Shown piece by piece: positions 1 through 6,435 of a DNA stretch of 19,998 bases. Position numbers and translations under genes: made by a program. A model generated the notes under the pieces. The model worked only from the letters and a program-made list of their open reading frames with translations, was not told where the DNA came from and made no database searches. The stretch is taken from contig DDSG01000104.1 in assembly GCA_002343325.1 (NCBI GenBank), positions 1 through 19,998 on the forward strand. Direction: 5' to 3'. The stretch comes from Phycisphaerales bacterium UBA2396. GTDB lineage: Bacteria; Planctomycetota; Phycisphaerae; Phycisphaerales; UBA1924. Positions within the stretch are counted from its first letter, which is position 1, and every line of letters begins with the position of its first letter.

Positions 1-159
1 GTGCTGCCGCCGGTGTTCTGCTACGTCTCCCTCGCGGCGTGGGCGCTGGCGGTGGCGACGGCGCGGATGGATTCCGCAATCGACCTGCCCCCGTCCCTGG
101 GCGTGCTGCCGCCGGTGTTCTGCTACGTCTCCCTCGCGGCGTGGGCGCTGGCGGTGGCG
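1..159. repeat. 57-bp perfect direct repeat at the window edge
   Basis: Bases 1-57 and 103-159 are identical, with a period of 102 bp that keeps the reading frame (34 codons). The first copy begins at base 1. That is the pattern expected when a short-read assembler ends a contig inside a repeat, but a genuine in-frame tandem duplication cannot be excluded. Confidence 0.9.
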
Positions 160-204
160 GGGATGGGGTATGCGGTGTGCGTGAGCGCTCGCGTGCGCAA
201 GTGA
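1..204 (+). CDS. C-terminal fragment of unknown membrane protein (5' end missing)
   Basis: An open frame runs from the first base to a TGA at 202-204, so the start lies outside the window. The visible 67 residues contain the hydrophobic block PPVFCYVSLAAWALAVA twice, 34 residues apart, followed by a short basic tail ending in VRK. One copy looks like a final transmembrane helix with a cytoplasmic positive end. I do not recognise the family. The repetition comes from an exact 57-bp DNA repeat at the contig edge, so the first copy may be an assembly product rather than real protein sequence. It lies upstream of the cytochrome b561 gene with a 159-bp gap, and no functional link can be read from the sequence. 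Confidence 0.5.
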   Translation: MLPPVFCYVSLAAWALAVATARMDSAIDLPPSLGVLPPVFCYVSLAAWALAVAGMGYAVCVSARVRK

Positions 205-301
205 ACGTGTGTCGGCTCGTGCGAGGTGGCGGCTAAATCCCCGCCCCGGCCCTCCACCACGGGGCCGAGACCGGGCGCGAACCCGTGAAACCCCGGCGCT
301 G

Positions 302-322
302 TATATCCCTATAAGCTTGTCC
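302..322 (+). promoter_or_regulatory. AT-rich candidate promoter upstream of cytochrome b561
   Basis: The only AT-rich patch between 205 and 363 contains TATATC (302-307) and TATAAG (310-315), either of which could be a -10 element about 50-60 bases before the ATG at 364. No convincing -35 is visible. A short hairpin (CGGCCC 247-252 with GGGCCG 262-267) lies upstream and could end the preceding gene, but it has no T tract. Confidence 0.3.
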
Positions 323-363
323 AGTATTCGCCCGGCACGCGAGCCTCGTACCCGGAGCACACC

Positions 364-1086
364 ATGCGACGCACCCTCGTCTGGGATCTTCCGACCCGCC
401 TCTTCCACTGGCTCTTCGCCGGGGGTTTTATCGCTGCGGCGGTGATCGCCCTGGGCCTGGGCGATGACAGCCCGCTGTTCCCCTACCACGGGATCATCGG
501 ACTGGCGCTGGGGCTGATGCTCGTGCTTCGCGTGGTCTGGGGCATCGTCGGCTCGCGCCACGCGAGGTTTCGCTCCTTCGCGTACGGCCCCGGCGCTGTC
601 GCGGGGTATCTCAAGGGCGTCGTGACCGGGCGCGGATTGCGGTACGCGGGGCACAATCCCGGGTCCGCGTACGTCATCTTTGCGATGCTCGCCCTCATGC
701 TGGGCCTGGCGGTGACCGGCGTGATGTTGGGGCGGGGCAACGAGAGTGTCAAAGACGTACACGAGGTGCTCGTGTGGGCGATGATCGCCGTGGCGGGCGT
801 GCATGTGCTGGGCGTCATCGTGCATTCGATTCGTCACCGCGAGAACCTCACCGCCAGCATGGTCCACGGGTGCAAGGACGTGCAGGAGTCCGACGGCATC
901 CGCACGCCGCGCCGCCTAGCCGCTGCGGTGTTCCTCCTGGTCACGGGGGCGTGGACCGTCGCGCTGGTCAACGCCTACGACACGGCAACGCGCTCGACCA
1001 CGGTCCCCGCGCTGGGCGTGAGCCTGCAACTCGGCGAGGCACACGACGGCGGGGACCGCCAACACCGCGATCGCGATGACGATTGA
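364..1086 (+). CDS. Cytochrome b561 family membrane protein
   Basis: This 240-residue protein opens with the family signature VWDLPTRLFHW and has about four to five hydrophobic helices. Histidines in helices (LFHW near 15, PYHG near 42, VHEVL near 133, GVHVLGVIVHS near 147-154) fit the bis-heme ligands of the Ni-hydrogenase/cytochrome b561 family (PF01292). Such proteins pass electrons between quinol and a periplasmic partner such as a c-type cytochrome or dehydrogenase; no such partner is adjacent here. GGAG at 354-357 lies 6 bases before the ATG. The acidic, hydrophilic C-terminus (after residue ~215) is echoed by a second copy at 1847-1892, beyond the next gene. Family assignment is secure, the electron partner is unknown. 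Confidence 0.9.
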   Translation: MRRTLVWDLPTRLFHWLFAGGFIAAAVIALGLGDDSPLFPYHGIIGLALGLMLVLRVVWGIVGSRHARFRSFAYGPGAVAGYLKGVVTGRGLRYAGHNPGSAYVIFAMLALMLGLAVTGVMLGRGNESVKDVHEVLVWAMIAVAGVHVLGVIVHSIRHRENLTASMVHGCKDVQESDGIRTPRRLAAAVFLLVTGAWTVALVNAYDTATRSTTVPALGVSLQLGEAHDGGDRQHRDRDDD

Positions 1087-1144
1087 GTTTTCAGACGACG
1101 TGCCCAGCCGGGGCGTGGGTGAACCATGTACAAGGAGCGATGAC

Positions 1145-1783
1145 GTGACCAAAGCGACACTTCGTCGATCGGGCAGGTCCATCTTGGCCATGAAATATGC
1201 GCGGACAGCGATGCGTGCCCTGTTGGGCATCGCGATACTCGTGACAGCCGCGGGGTGTGCCGCCACATCCGCGAACTGCGGGCATGAGCCGGTGTCGGCG
1301 CACAACCAGCCGGAATCGACGGCTCTGCCGACCGACGCGTTTCGTCGCCACCACGCCGAGATCATCGAACATCTGGGTCATATCGACGTGATGGCGGTCG
1401 CCCTCCGAGGGCAATCACCCGAGGAGCAGCGCAGAACGATGCAGCGGGCCGTAACGTTCCTCAAGGAGCACATCGCGGCCCACGCCGCCGATGAAGAGCG
1501 CGTGCTCTACCCCGTCGTGCAGCGGGAGAGCGGCCCGAGCAGCCAGCTGACGGCCGTGCCCATCCACGAGCACCGCATCATCGAACATTTGATCGCGACC
1601 CTCGACAAGGAGGCGTCCGAGCCCACGCCCGACGCCGCAGCCTTCGCGCTCACCGCGCACCACCTGACCGGCCTGTTGCTCGGACACTTCGAGATCGAGG
1701 AGCAGGTGCTGCTGCCCGTTCTCGACAAGTCCATGACCCCGGAGCAGTTCCAGCAAGAGGTCGCGGACAAGATGCCCCACTGA
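1145..1783 (+). CDS. Exported hemerythrin-domain (HHE) protein, probable lipoprotein
   Basis: I chose the GTG at 1145 because AAGGAG (1132-1137) sits 7 bases upstream. The protein has 212 residues, and an ATG at 1190 is the alternative. The N-terminus has arginines, then a hydrophobic stretch ending VTAAGC, a weak lipobox with the cysteine near residue 38, so it is probably exported and lipid-anchored. The rest is a hemerythrin-like four-helix bundle with the spaced His/Glu ligands of PF01814: FRRHH, KEHIAAHAADEE, HEHRIIEH and HHLTGLLLGHFEIEE. Such di-iron proteins bind O2, NO or peroxide or act in iron redox chemistry; the ligand here cannot be told. It lies between a cytochrome b561 gene and a duplicated fragment of that gene's tail, suggesting insertion or rearrangement. 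Confidence 0.85.
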   Translation: MTKATLRRSGRSILAMKYARTAMRALLGIAILVTAAGCAATSANCGHEPVSAHNQPESTALPTDAFRRHHAEIIEHLGHIDVMAVALRGQSPEEQRRTMQRAVTFLKEHIAAHAADEERVLYPVVQRESGPSSQLTAVPIHEHRIIEHLIATLDKEASEPTPDAAAFALTAHHLTGLLLGHFEIEEQVLLPVLDKSMTPEQFQQEVADKMPH

Positions 1784-1828
1784 CCGCGCGGCGAACCGGC
1801 GAGGGACCCAGTATCCACGACACGAGAG

Positions 1829-1957
1829 ATGTCAACCCTGTTGCTCGGCGTGAGTCTGCAACTCGGCGAGACGCACGAAAGCGCGGACCGCCCGCGGGGA
1901 CGCAGTGACGGTGGCGATGAGGGCAACACACCGACTCCCAACCGGAGCGCACCATGA
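1829..1957 (+). pseudogene. Remnant copy of cytochrome b561 C-terminal tail
   Basis: A 42-codon frame from ATG 1829 to TGA 1955-1957 encodes LLGVSLQLGETHESADR, closely matching ALGVSLQLGEAHDGGDR at the end of the cytochrome b561 gene. At DNA level 1015-1060 and 1847-1892 align without gaps at an offset of 832 bases, with 40 of 46 positions identical by my count. The simplest reading is the surviving 3' end of a second cytochrome b561 gene, or a duplication made when the hemerythrin gene arrived. Its stop overlaps the ATG of the alcohol dehydrogenase (ATGA), so if translated it could couple to that gene. A real short peptide is possible but less likely. Confidence 0.55.
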
Positions 1958-3027
1958 CAGCAACGATGAAGGCCTTTGTGATGCACGGGATCGGCGAGGT
2001 GGGGATCATCGACAAACCGATCCCACGGTCCGGCCCGAACGACGCGATCCTCCGCACGACCGCCGCGCTGATCTGCACGTCGGACACGCATACGGTCGCC
2101 GGCGCGATCGGGCCGCGCACGGACCTGACCCTCGGCCACGAGGCGGTGGGTGTCGTCCACGAGTTGGGCCAGGCGGTCGCCGCGACGGGGATGTTCAGGG
2201 TCGGCCAGCGCGTCGCGGTCAACGCGATCACGCCCTGCTACGCCTGCGACAACTGCCAGCGCGGCTATCCGTCGTAGTGTGGGGGCATGCTCGGCGGGTG
2301 GAAGTTCGCAAACGCCAAGGACGGGAGCATGGCCGAATATTTCCACGTCAGCGACGCGATCGCCAACCTCGCGCCGATCCCCGACGGTCTGAGCGATGAG
2401 CAAGCTGCGTACTGCTGCGACATGCTCTCGACGGGTTTCGTGAGCGCGGAGTTCGGGAACATCCCCATCGGCGGGAGCGTCGCGGTCTTTGGCGTCGGGC
2501 CGATCGGGATGATGGCTGTCGTCGGGGCGCGCCTGTGCGGCGCGGGCCTGGTCATCGGGGTGGAGAGCAAGCCGGATCGCGCGTCGATGGCCCGGAAGTT
2601 TGGGGCTGACCTGGTCGTCGACTTCACGAAGGAGGACCCGGTCGAAGCGATCCGCAAGGCAACCGGGGGCGCGGGCGTGGACACCGCGATCGAGGCGCTG
2701 GGATCGCCCACGACGTTCTCGGCGTGCGTCAGCGCGACGCGACCCGGCGGGACGATCTCCAACATCGGATACCACGGCGACGGCGACACCGTGCCTATCC
2801 CGCGCCTGGACTGGGGCGTTGGCATGAGCGACAAGACCATCCGCACGGCCCTGTGCCCCGGCGGCTCGGAACGCATGGGCCGCCTAATGCGGTTGATCCA
2901 AACCGGGCGTGTCGACCCGCTCGCGATGACCACGCACCGCTTCAAGTTCGCGGATATCAAGCGTGCGTTCACGATGATGCAGACCAAGGAAGACGGCATG
3001 ATCAAGCCGCTCGTCACGTTCGGGTGA
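1954..3027 (+). pseudogene. Zinc-dependent alcohol dehydrogenase interrupted by in-frame TAG
   Basis: Read through the amber codon at 2275-2277, this is a 357-codon medium-chain dehydrogenase like the ~351-residue Thermoanaerobacter/Clostridium secondary alcohol dehydrogenases. Catalytic-zinc residues are visible as Cys41 (ICTSD), His62-Glu63 (GHE) and the Asp of CDMLSTGF. Structural-zinc cysteines are at 95, 98, 101 and 109, and the stop at codon 108 falls directly before the fourth. A Rossmann motif GVGPIG follows, with an acidic residue after beta-2 (GVES), which suggests NAD rather than NADP. Relatives usually have Gln here, so CAG to TAG is the likely change. GGAG (1944-1947) precedes the ATG by 6 bases. 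The rest of the frame is undamaged, so this is a recent mutation, a consensus error, or read-through. An ATG at 2287 could start a C-terminal fragment that lacks the catalytic Cys and His. Confidence 0.8.
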
Positions 3028-3075
3028 TCGCGGGCGCGCGTGGACCGTCGAATGGCCTTCCACGGGTTGCGCTCC

Positions 3076-3093
3076 GGTCGCCTTGCGGCGACC
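3076..3093. terminator. Hairpin downstream of the alcohol dehydrogenase
   Basis: GGTCGCC and GGCGACC form a perfect 7-bp stem around TTGC, 48 bases after the dehydrogenase stop. There is no T tract, so termination is only suggested. Confidence 0.35.
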
Positions 3094-3214
3094 TTCGCTG
3101 CACCCATGGCGACAGGCCGTCGCCCCGATGGGCCCGATGGGGCGGAGAGCGTGCTGCGTTCAAGGGAGGAGGTGGAAGGAGGTGCCGGAGGAACCGCCCC
3201 CTCGCCCTCCATAG

Positions 3215-3246
3215 GTTCGCGGCATCAGTATCACGAAGCCGCGAAC
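3215..3246 (-). terminator. Hairpin just past the minus-strand hemerythrin gene
   Basis: GTTCGCGGC (3215-3223) and GCCGCGAAC (3238-3246) are perfect 9-base inverted repeats with a 14-base loop, 12 bases beyond the stop of the minus-strand gene. The position between convergent genes fits a terminator or RNA-stabilising hairpin; the T run of a classical intrinsic terminator is missing. Confidence 0.4.
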
Positions 3247-3258
3247 GCGGCGCTGTGG

Positions 3259-3843
3259 CTACGTCCCCGCACGCCCCCCCGCCAGCCCCCGCCGCGCCCG
3301 CATCTCCTCGCCCACCGCCGTGAGTTCGGAAGGCGTAAGCAGCGCGCCCGCGAGCGGGAAGACCTCGGACTCTTCGGTGTGGATGTGCCCGCGGTAGAGT
3401 TCGCGGAGCGTGTGCAGCAAGGCCGTGAGGTCCGCGGCCTGCGCGGGAGGGAGGGGGCCGCCGCTGTGTTGATCCAGCCACGCTCCGAGCAACACATCGA
3501 CCTTCGCGTGCAGGGCATCGGCCTGCTCGTGGTCATGTTCGAGCCGCGCGAGCGCCCCGCAAGACTCCGCCCGCGCCGCCGCCGCGACCTTCATCCGCGG
3601 GAACAGCGACTCTTCTTCGTCGGCGGTGTGCTTGGGGGCCGCGTGGGCGAAGTAGCGTTTGGCCGTGCGCACCGCGTCGGCGGCCTTGGCGTCGAGCGGC
3701 TTGTCGCCGTACTCGCGGGCGATGCGCTGGAGGAGTTCGAGGAACATCTCGATCCGCCGGTGGCAGTCGGTCAGCAGGCCGATGGGTTCATTGAAGTCGT
3801 GGCCGGGCGGGGGCCCAGGATGTTCAGCGTGGGGGGAGCGCAC
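3259..3843 (-). CDS. Hemerythrin-domain protein (cytoplasmic)
   Basis: This 194-residue protein has hemerythrin (PF01814) landmarks in order: HDFNEPIGLLTDCHRRIE, KHTADEEESLFPRM, LEHDHEQADALH and GHIHTEESEVFPL. These give the His and Glu/Asp ligands of a di-iron bundle. No signal peptide is seen, so it is probably cytosolic. The open frame continues upstream, but that part is antisense to the neighbouring hemerythrin gene, so I start at GTG 3843, the last plausible start before the domain. No Shine-Dalgarno precedes it; instead TAGTAT lies 7 bases upstream, which fits a leaderless transcript. It is divergent from the next hemerythrin gene, with adjoining starts. Confidence 0.8.
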   Translation of the reverse strand: MRSPHAEHPGPPPGHDFNEPIGLLTDCHRRIEMFLELLQRIAREYGDKPLDAKAADAVRTAKRYFAHAAPKHTADEEESLFPRMKVAAAARAESCGALARLEHDHEQADALHAKVDVLLGAWLDQHSGGPLPPAQAADLTALLHTLRELYRGHIHTEESEVFPLAGALLTPSELTAVGEEMRARRGLAGGRAGT

Positions 3844-4434
3844 ATGCTGAATACTATCGCTCGATGGCGCACGACGACCCCGAGCAACCGCCCCCGCTGT
3901 CCCCCCCCCACGCAGCCGCTGAAACGTCACGCGACGCTCCAGCCATTGTCCCGCGAGCACATGGGTGGGCTCATCCATGCCCGGAGTCTGCGGCAGGCCG
4001 CGGACCAGGATCGTGCGAGCCGCGTTCGCGCGATCGCCGGGTTTCTGCACGCGTGGCGTTGCGAGATCGGCGCACACTTCGATGATGAAGAGCGGATGCT
4101 GCTCCCGCTGGTGCATTCTCCGGCGTTGCGGGGCCGTCTGCTGGACGACCACGGCGCCCTCAGGCGATTGGCCGAGCAATGTGAGCGGGATCCGGAAGGA
4201 GTTGCCAGCGACGCGGGCCTTGTGTGTCAGATCGGCATCCGGCTGCACGACCACATCCGCTGGGAGGAGCGGGAGTTCTTCGAGGCCGTGCAGCGCGACC
4301 ATCCCGAGGCGCTCGCCGCGTTGGAGTCCGAGGCGGCCATCATCGAAGAGCAGCGACCTGGTTCCCGTGCAAGGCACAAGCTATCCGTGGACGACCGCGA
4401 TGCGATGGGCGCGGGGAAGGGGCGGGTGAAATGA
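3844..4434 (+). CDS. Hemerythrin-domain protein with ambiguous, possibly frameshifted N-terminus
   Basis: From about residue 25 this is a hemerythrin-type bundle: LKRHATLQPLSREH, AHFDDEERMLLPLV, DDHGALRRL and LHDHIRWEEREFF. As annotated (196 residues), ATG 3844 follows GGGGGGAG with 5 bases spacing. However, the first 22 residues of that frame look unlike a protein N-terminus. An alternative ATG at 3864 in another frame gives MAHDDPEQPPPLSPP, which joins naturally to TQPLKRH if one C is removed from the C9 tract at 3901-3909. TACTAT lies 6 bases before 3864, fitting a leaderless start. The family position usually His-His reads His39-Met40 here. The end runs into the cupin gene, whose ATG is 9 bases after this stop, so the two are probably co-transcribed. 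Confidence 0.7.
   Translation: MLNTIARWRTTTPSNRPRCPPPTQPLKRHATLQPLSREHMGGLIHARSLRQAADQDRASRVRAIAGFLHAWRCEIGAHFDDEERMLLPLVHSPALRGRLLDDHGALRRLAEQCERDPEGVASDAGLVCQIGIRLHDHIRWEEREFFEAVQRDHPEALAALESEAAIIEEQRPGSRARHKLSVDDRDAMGAGKGRVK
3851..3857. promoter_or_regulatory. Candidate bidirectional -10 element for two hemerythrin genes
   Basis: ATACTAT/ATAGTAT is nearly palindromic and is the only AT-rich spot between the divergent genes. On the plus strand TACTAT (3852-3857) ends 6 bases before ATG 3864. On the minus strand TAGTAT (3856-3851) ends 7 bases before GTG 3843. Both spacings place the transcription start at or next to the start codon, which implies leaderless mRNAs. No clear -35 elements are seen. 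Confidence 0.4.
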
Positions 4435-4443
4435 GGAAGAACC

Positions 4444-4860
4444 ATGACCGATGACCGATCCCGCACGGCCCCGTCGGAACGATTCGCGGCGGAACACCTT
4501 GCGTTCGACCTGCACGCGGAGGCCGCGGCGCTTGAGGCCGAGCCGACGCCCAAGCAGCACGGCCATCGGCAGAAGACGCTCTTCAAGAACTCGGGCAGGA
4601 CAGTCGCGCTCTTCGTGCTGGACGCCGGCGCACGTCTGGCCGAGCACTCGGCGGCGGGCATCGTGACGGTGCAGGTCATCGAGGGCGGGCTGGACATCAA
4701 GGCGGGAGGGGCCGAGTATCACTTGCATCCGGGCATGGTGCTCGTCATGGCTCCCGGCGTTCGGCACGACGTGCGAGCGGAAGGGGAGCGTGCGGTATTC
4801 TTGCTCCAGGTGTCCCTCGCACCCAAACCCTCCACCCCCCCCACATCCCAGAACTCTTGA
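4444..4860 (+). CDS. Small cupin-fold protein
   Basis: This 138-residue protein has a single cupin_2-type barrel at roughly residues 45-125. Motif 1 is reduced (GARLAEHSAAGIVTVQVIEG, only one His of the usual pair). Motif 2 is recognisable in HLHPGMVLVMAPGVRHDV with the PGVRH turn. Metal binding is therefore possible but with a depleted ligand set, and no substrate can be assigned. GAGG (4433-4436) lies 7 bases before ATG 4444, and the stop of the hemerythrin gene overlaps this site, so it is translated from the same message. An ATG at 4451 is in a different frame and is a shadow. Confidence 0.75.
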   Translation: MTDDRSRTAPSERFAAEHLAFDLHAEAAALEAEPTPKQHGHRQKTLFKNSGRTVALFVLDAGARLAEHSAAGIVTVQVIEGGLDIKAGGAEYHLHPGMVLVMAPGVRHDVRAEGERAVFLLQVSLAPKPSTPPTSQNS

Positions 4861-4889
4861 TCGCCGGACTCTCGTGACCAGGAGGCATC

Positions 4890-5240
4890 GTGACGAACAA
4901 CAATGACCGGCACAAGTCTACCTCAAGCAAGGTGCCCGGCACGTACAAGGAGTTCGTGAAGAAGTTCCCAGCCCTCGGGCGGGCCCACGAGAACATCGCC
5001 AGTGCGGTTGAACAGGCCGGGCCTCTGGACGCCAAGACGCTTGCGCTCGTCAAGATCGGCATCTGTGTCGGCGCGGGGTTGGAATCGGCTCTTCGGAGCC
5101 ATGTGCGCCGAGCGATGCAGCACGGCGCGACGGTCGCCGAAGTCGAGCAAGCGATCCTGCTCGGTATGAACACGGTCGGGTTCCCACGAACCGTCGCCGC
5201 GTGGAGTTGGGCAACAGAGCAGTTCAAGCGGGGCGTTTGA
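4890..5240 (+). CDS. Carboxymuconolactone decarboxylase-like (CMD/AhpD fold) protein
   Basis: The GTG start at 4890 is supported by AGGAGG a few bases upstream. The 116-residue protein has the CMD-family core: LVKIGICVGAGLESALRSHVRRAM followed by GATVAEVEQAILLGMNTVGFPRTVAAW. The Glu...His pair of the family is kept, but there is only one cysteine, so the CxxC peroxidase-type site of AhpD is absent. It is thus not expected to be an alkylhydroperoxidase. The role is unknown; small CMD proteins often sit in redox operons. It follows the cupin gene by 29 bases and precedes moaA by 19, so one transcript may cover hemerythrin, cupin, CMD and moaA. Confidence 0.8.
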   Translation: MTNNNDRHKSTSSKVPGTYKEFVKKFPALGRAHENIASAVEQAGPLDAKTLALVKIGICVGAGLESALRSHVRRAMQHGATVAEVEQAILLGMNTVGFPRTVAAWSWATEQFKRGV

Positions 5241-5259
5241 CAAGATCGGAGCGAAGCGC

Positions 5260-6414
5260 GTGCGGACCCCTATGCAGGACAGCAGTACCGTCTCCGTGTC
5301 CCGGACAGCCGGGGCAGGTGGCGGGTTTGCTCTCCCGCAGCTCGTCGGCCAGTCGCCCCGCCCGCACGATCAAGCACTCGCCTCCGCGCCCCCCGCCCCC
5401 CCGCACGTGCGTGCCGGCCGTCGAATGGTCGACTCGCACGGTCGGACCATCCGCGACCTGCGCATCAGCATCACCGACCGCTGCAACTTTCGCTGCGTCT
5501 ACTGCATGGAGCCCGATGTCCGGTTCGCGCCGCCGGCATCGCTGCTGACGGTGGACGAAATCATCCGCGTCGCCGCGATCGCAGAGTCGCTGGGCGTCCG
5601 CAAAGTCCGGCTCACCGGCGGGGAACCGACGCTGCATCCTCATCTGCTAGACATCATCACCGATCTCGCCGCTGCGACGGGCGTCGAGATCGCCCTGATC
5701 ACCAACGCCTCCGTTCTGAGCTACGAATCCCTGCGAGCATGGAAGAAGGCCGGCCTCGCGCGCCTGACCGTCAGCATCGATTCACTCCGGCCCGACCGCT
5801 TCGCCCGCCTCACGCGGTCATCGTCGTCGCCTGCCAAAGTGCTCGAAGGGGTGCAGATGGCCCTGGATGAGGGCCTCACCCCCGTCAAGCTCAACGCCGT
5901 GCTCATCCGGGGTTTCAACGACGACGAAGCCGTCACACTCGCGGCCCTTGCACACACCTTCGGGGTAGAACTGCGGTTCATCGAGTACATGCCCCTCGAC
6001 TCGGCTCACGCCTGGGATTCCTCCAAGTGGGTCTCCGCCGCCGAGACCCGCGCGGCCATCGAGGCCGTCTTCCCGCTCATCGCGTGCGACGACGATCCAT
6101 CCAGCACGGCCCGGACATTCCGTTTCGCGGACCTGCCCGCGGATTCGCCCGCCCGCGTCGGCTTCATCGCGCCCGTCAGCAGTTCCTTCTGCGGCGCGTG
6201 CAGCAGACTGCGGATTACGGCCGACGGCAAGGTGAGGCCCTGCCTGTTCAGCACCACGGAATGGGACCTGCGCTCGCCCTTGCGCGCCGGTGCGACCGAC
6301 GAGGAACTGGTAGATTTCTTGATCGACGCGACCTGGACCAAGCAGCCCGGCCACGGGATCACGTCACCGGACTTTGTCCAACCCGAGCGGCCGATGTCGG
6401 CCATCGGCGGTTAG
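5260..6414 (+). CDS. moaA: GTP 3',8-cyclase MoaA (radical SAM, Moco step 1)
   Basis: The radical-SAM cluster Cys75, Cys79, Cys82 (CNFRCVYC) and the C-terminal second cluster FCGAC...C (C-x2-C-x13-C) are both present. So are LTGGEPTLHP and the C-terminal Gly-Gly that MoaA inserts into its active site. With MoaC it converts GTP to cyclic pyranopterin monophosphate. The start is uncertain: GTG 5260 has GGAG 8 bases upstream and gives 384 residues, ATG 5272 is close by, and an internal ATG at 5425 would give 329 residues, the usual length. The extra ~55 residues are Ala/Pro rich with no visible motif. The stop is TAG directly after the conserved Gly-Gly, showing that TAG terminates normally here. 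Confidence 0.95.
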   Translation: MRTPMQDSSTVSVSRTAGAGGGFALPQLVGQSPRPHDQALASAPPAPPHVRAGRRMVDSHGRTIRDLRISITDRCNFRCVYCMEPDVRFAPPASLLTVDEIIRVAAIAESLGVRKVRLTGGEPTLHPHLLDIITDLAAATGVEIALITNASVLSYESLRAWKKAGLARLTVSIDSLRPDRFARLTRSSSSPAKVLEGVQMALDEGLTPVKLNAVLIRGFNDDEAVTLAALAHTFGVELRFIEYMPLDSAHAWDSSKWVSAAETRAAIEAVFPLIACDDDPSSTARTFRFADLPADSPARVGFIAPVSSSFCGACSRLRITADGKVRPCLFSTTEWDLRSPLRAGATDEELVDFLIDATWTKQPGHGITSPDFVQPERPMSAIGG

Positions 6415-6435
6415 CGACTTTCTCAAAGGCGACCG

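Noticed and set aside
2275..2277. TAG as a recoded (for example pyrrolysine) sense codon
   Set aside because: The two interrupted genes would need different residues (Gln and Leu), and several genes here use TAG as a true stop at conserved ends. A nonsense change or sequence error is simpler.
1507..2775. 422-codon open frame on the minus strand
   Set aside because: It lies antisense to the hemerythrin and alcohol dehydrogenase genes, shows no domain and has shadow-like composition.
2287..3027. Independent gene starting at ATG 2287
   Set aside because: It would lack the catalytic Cys41 and His62 and begins mid-domain, in the same frame as the upstream part. It is better treated as the second half of the dehydrogenase.
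3150..3200. Purine-rich GGAGG-repeated stretch as a regulatory RNA
   Set aside because: Several Shine-Dalgarno-like GGAGG strings occur but none is followed by a supported gene start; it is probably composition only.
3040..3843. Long N-terminal extension of the plus-strand hemerythrin back to 3040
   Set aside because: It would run antisense through the whole minus-strand hemerythrin gene; the sequence has no recognisable domain.
3844..4377. N-terminal extension of the minus-strand hemerythrin to position 4377
   Set aside because: The added residues are the complement of the plus-strand hemerythrin gene and show no domain; the hemerythrin fold begins only after 3843.
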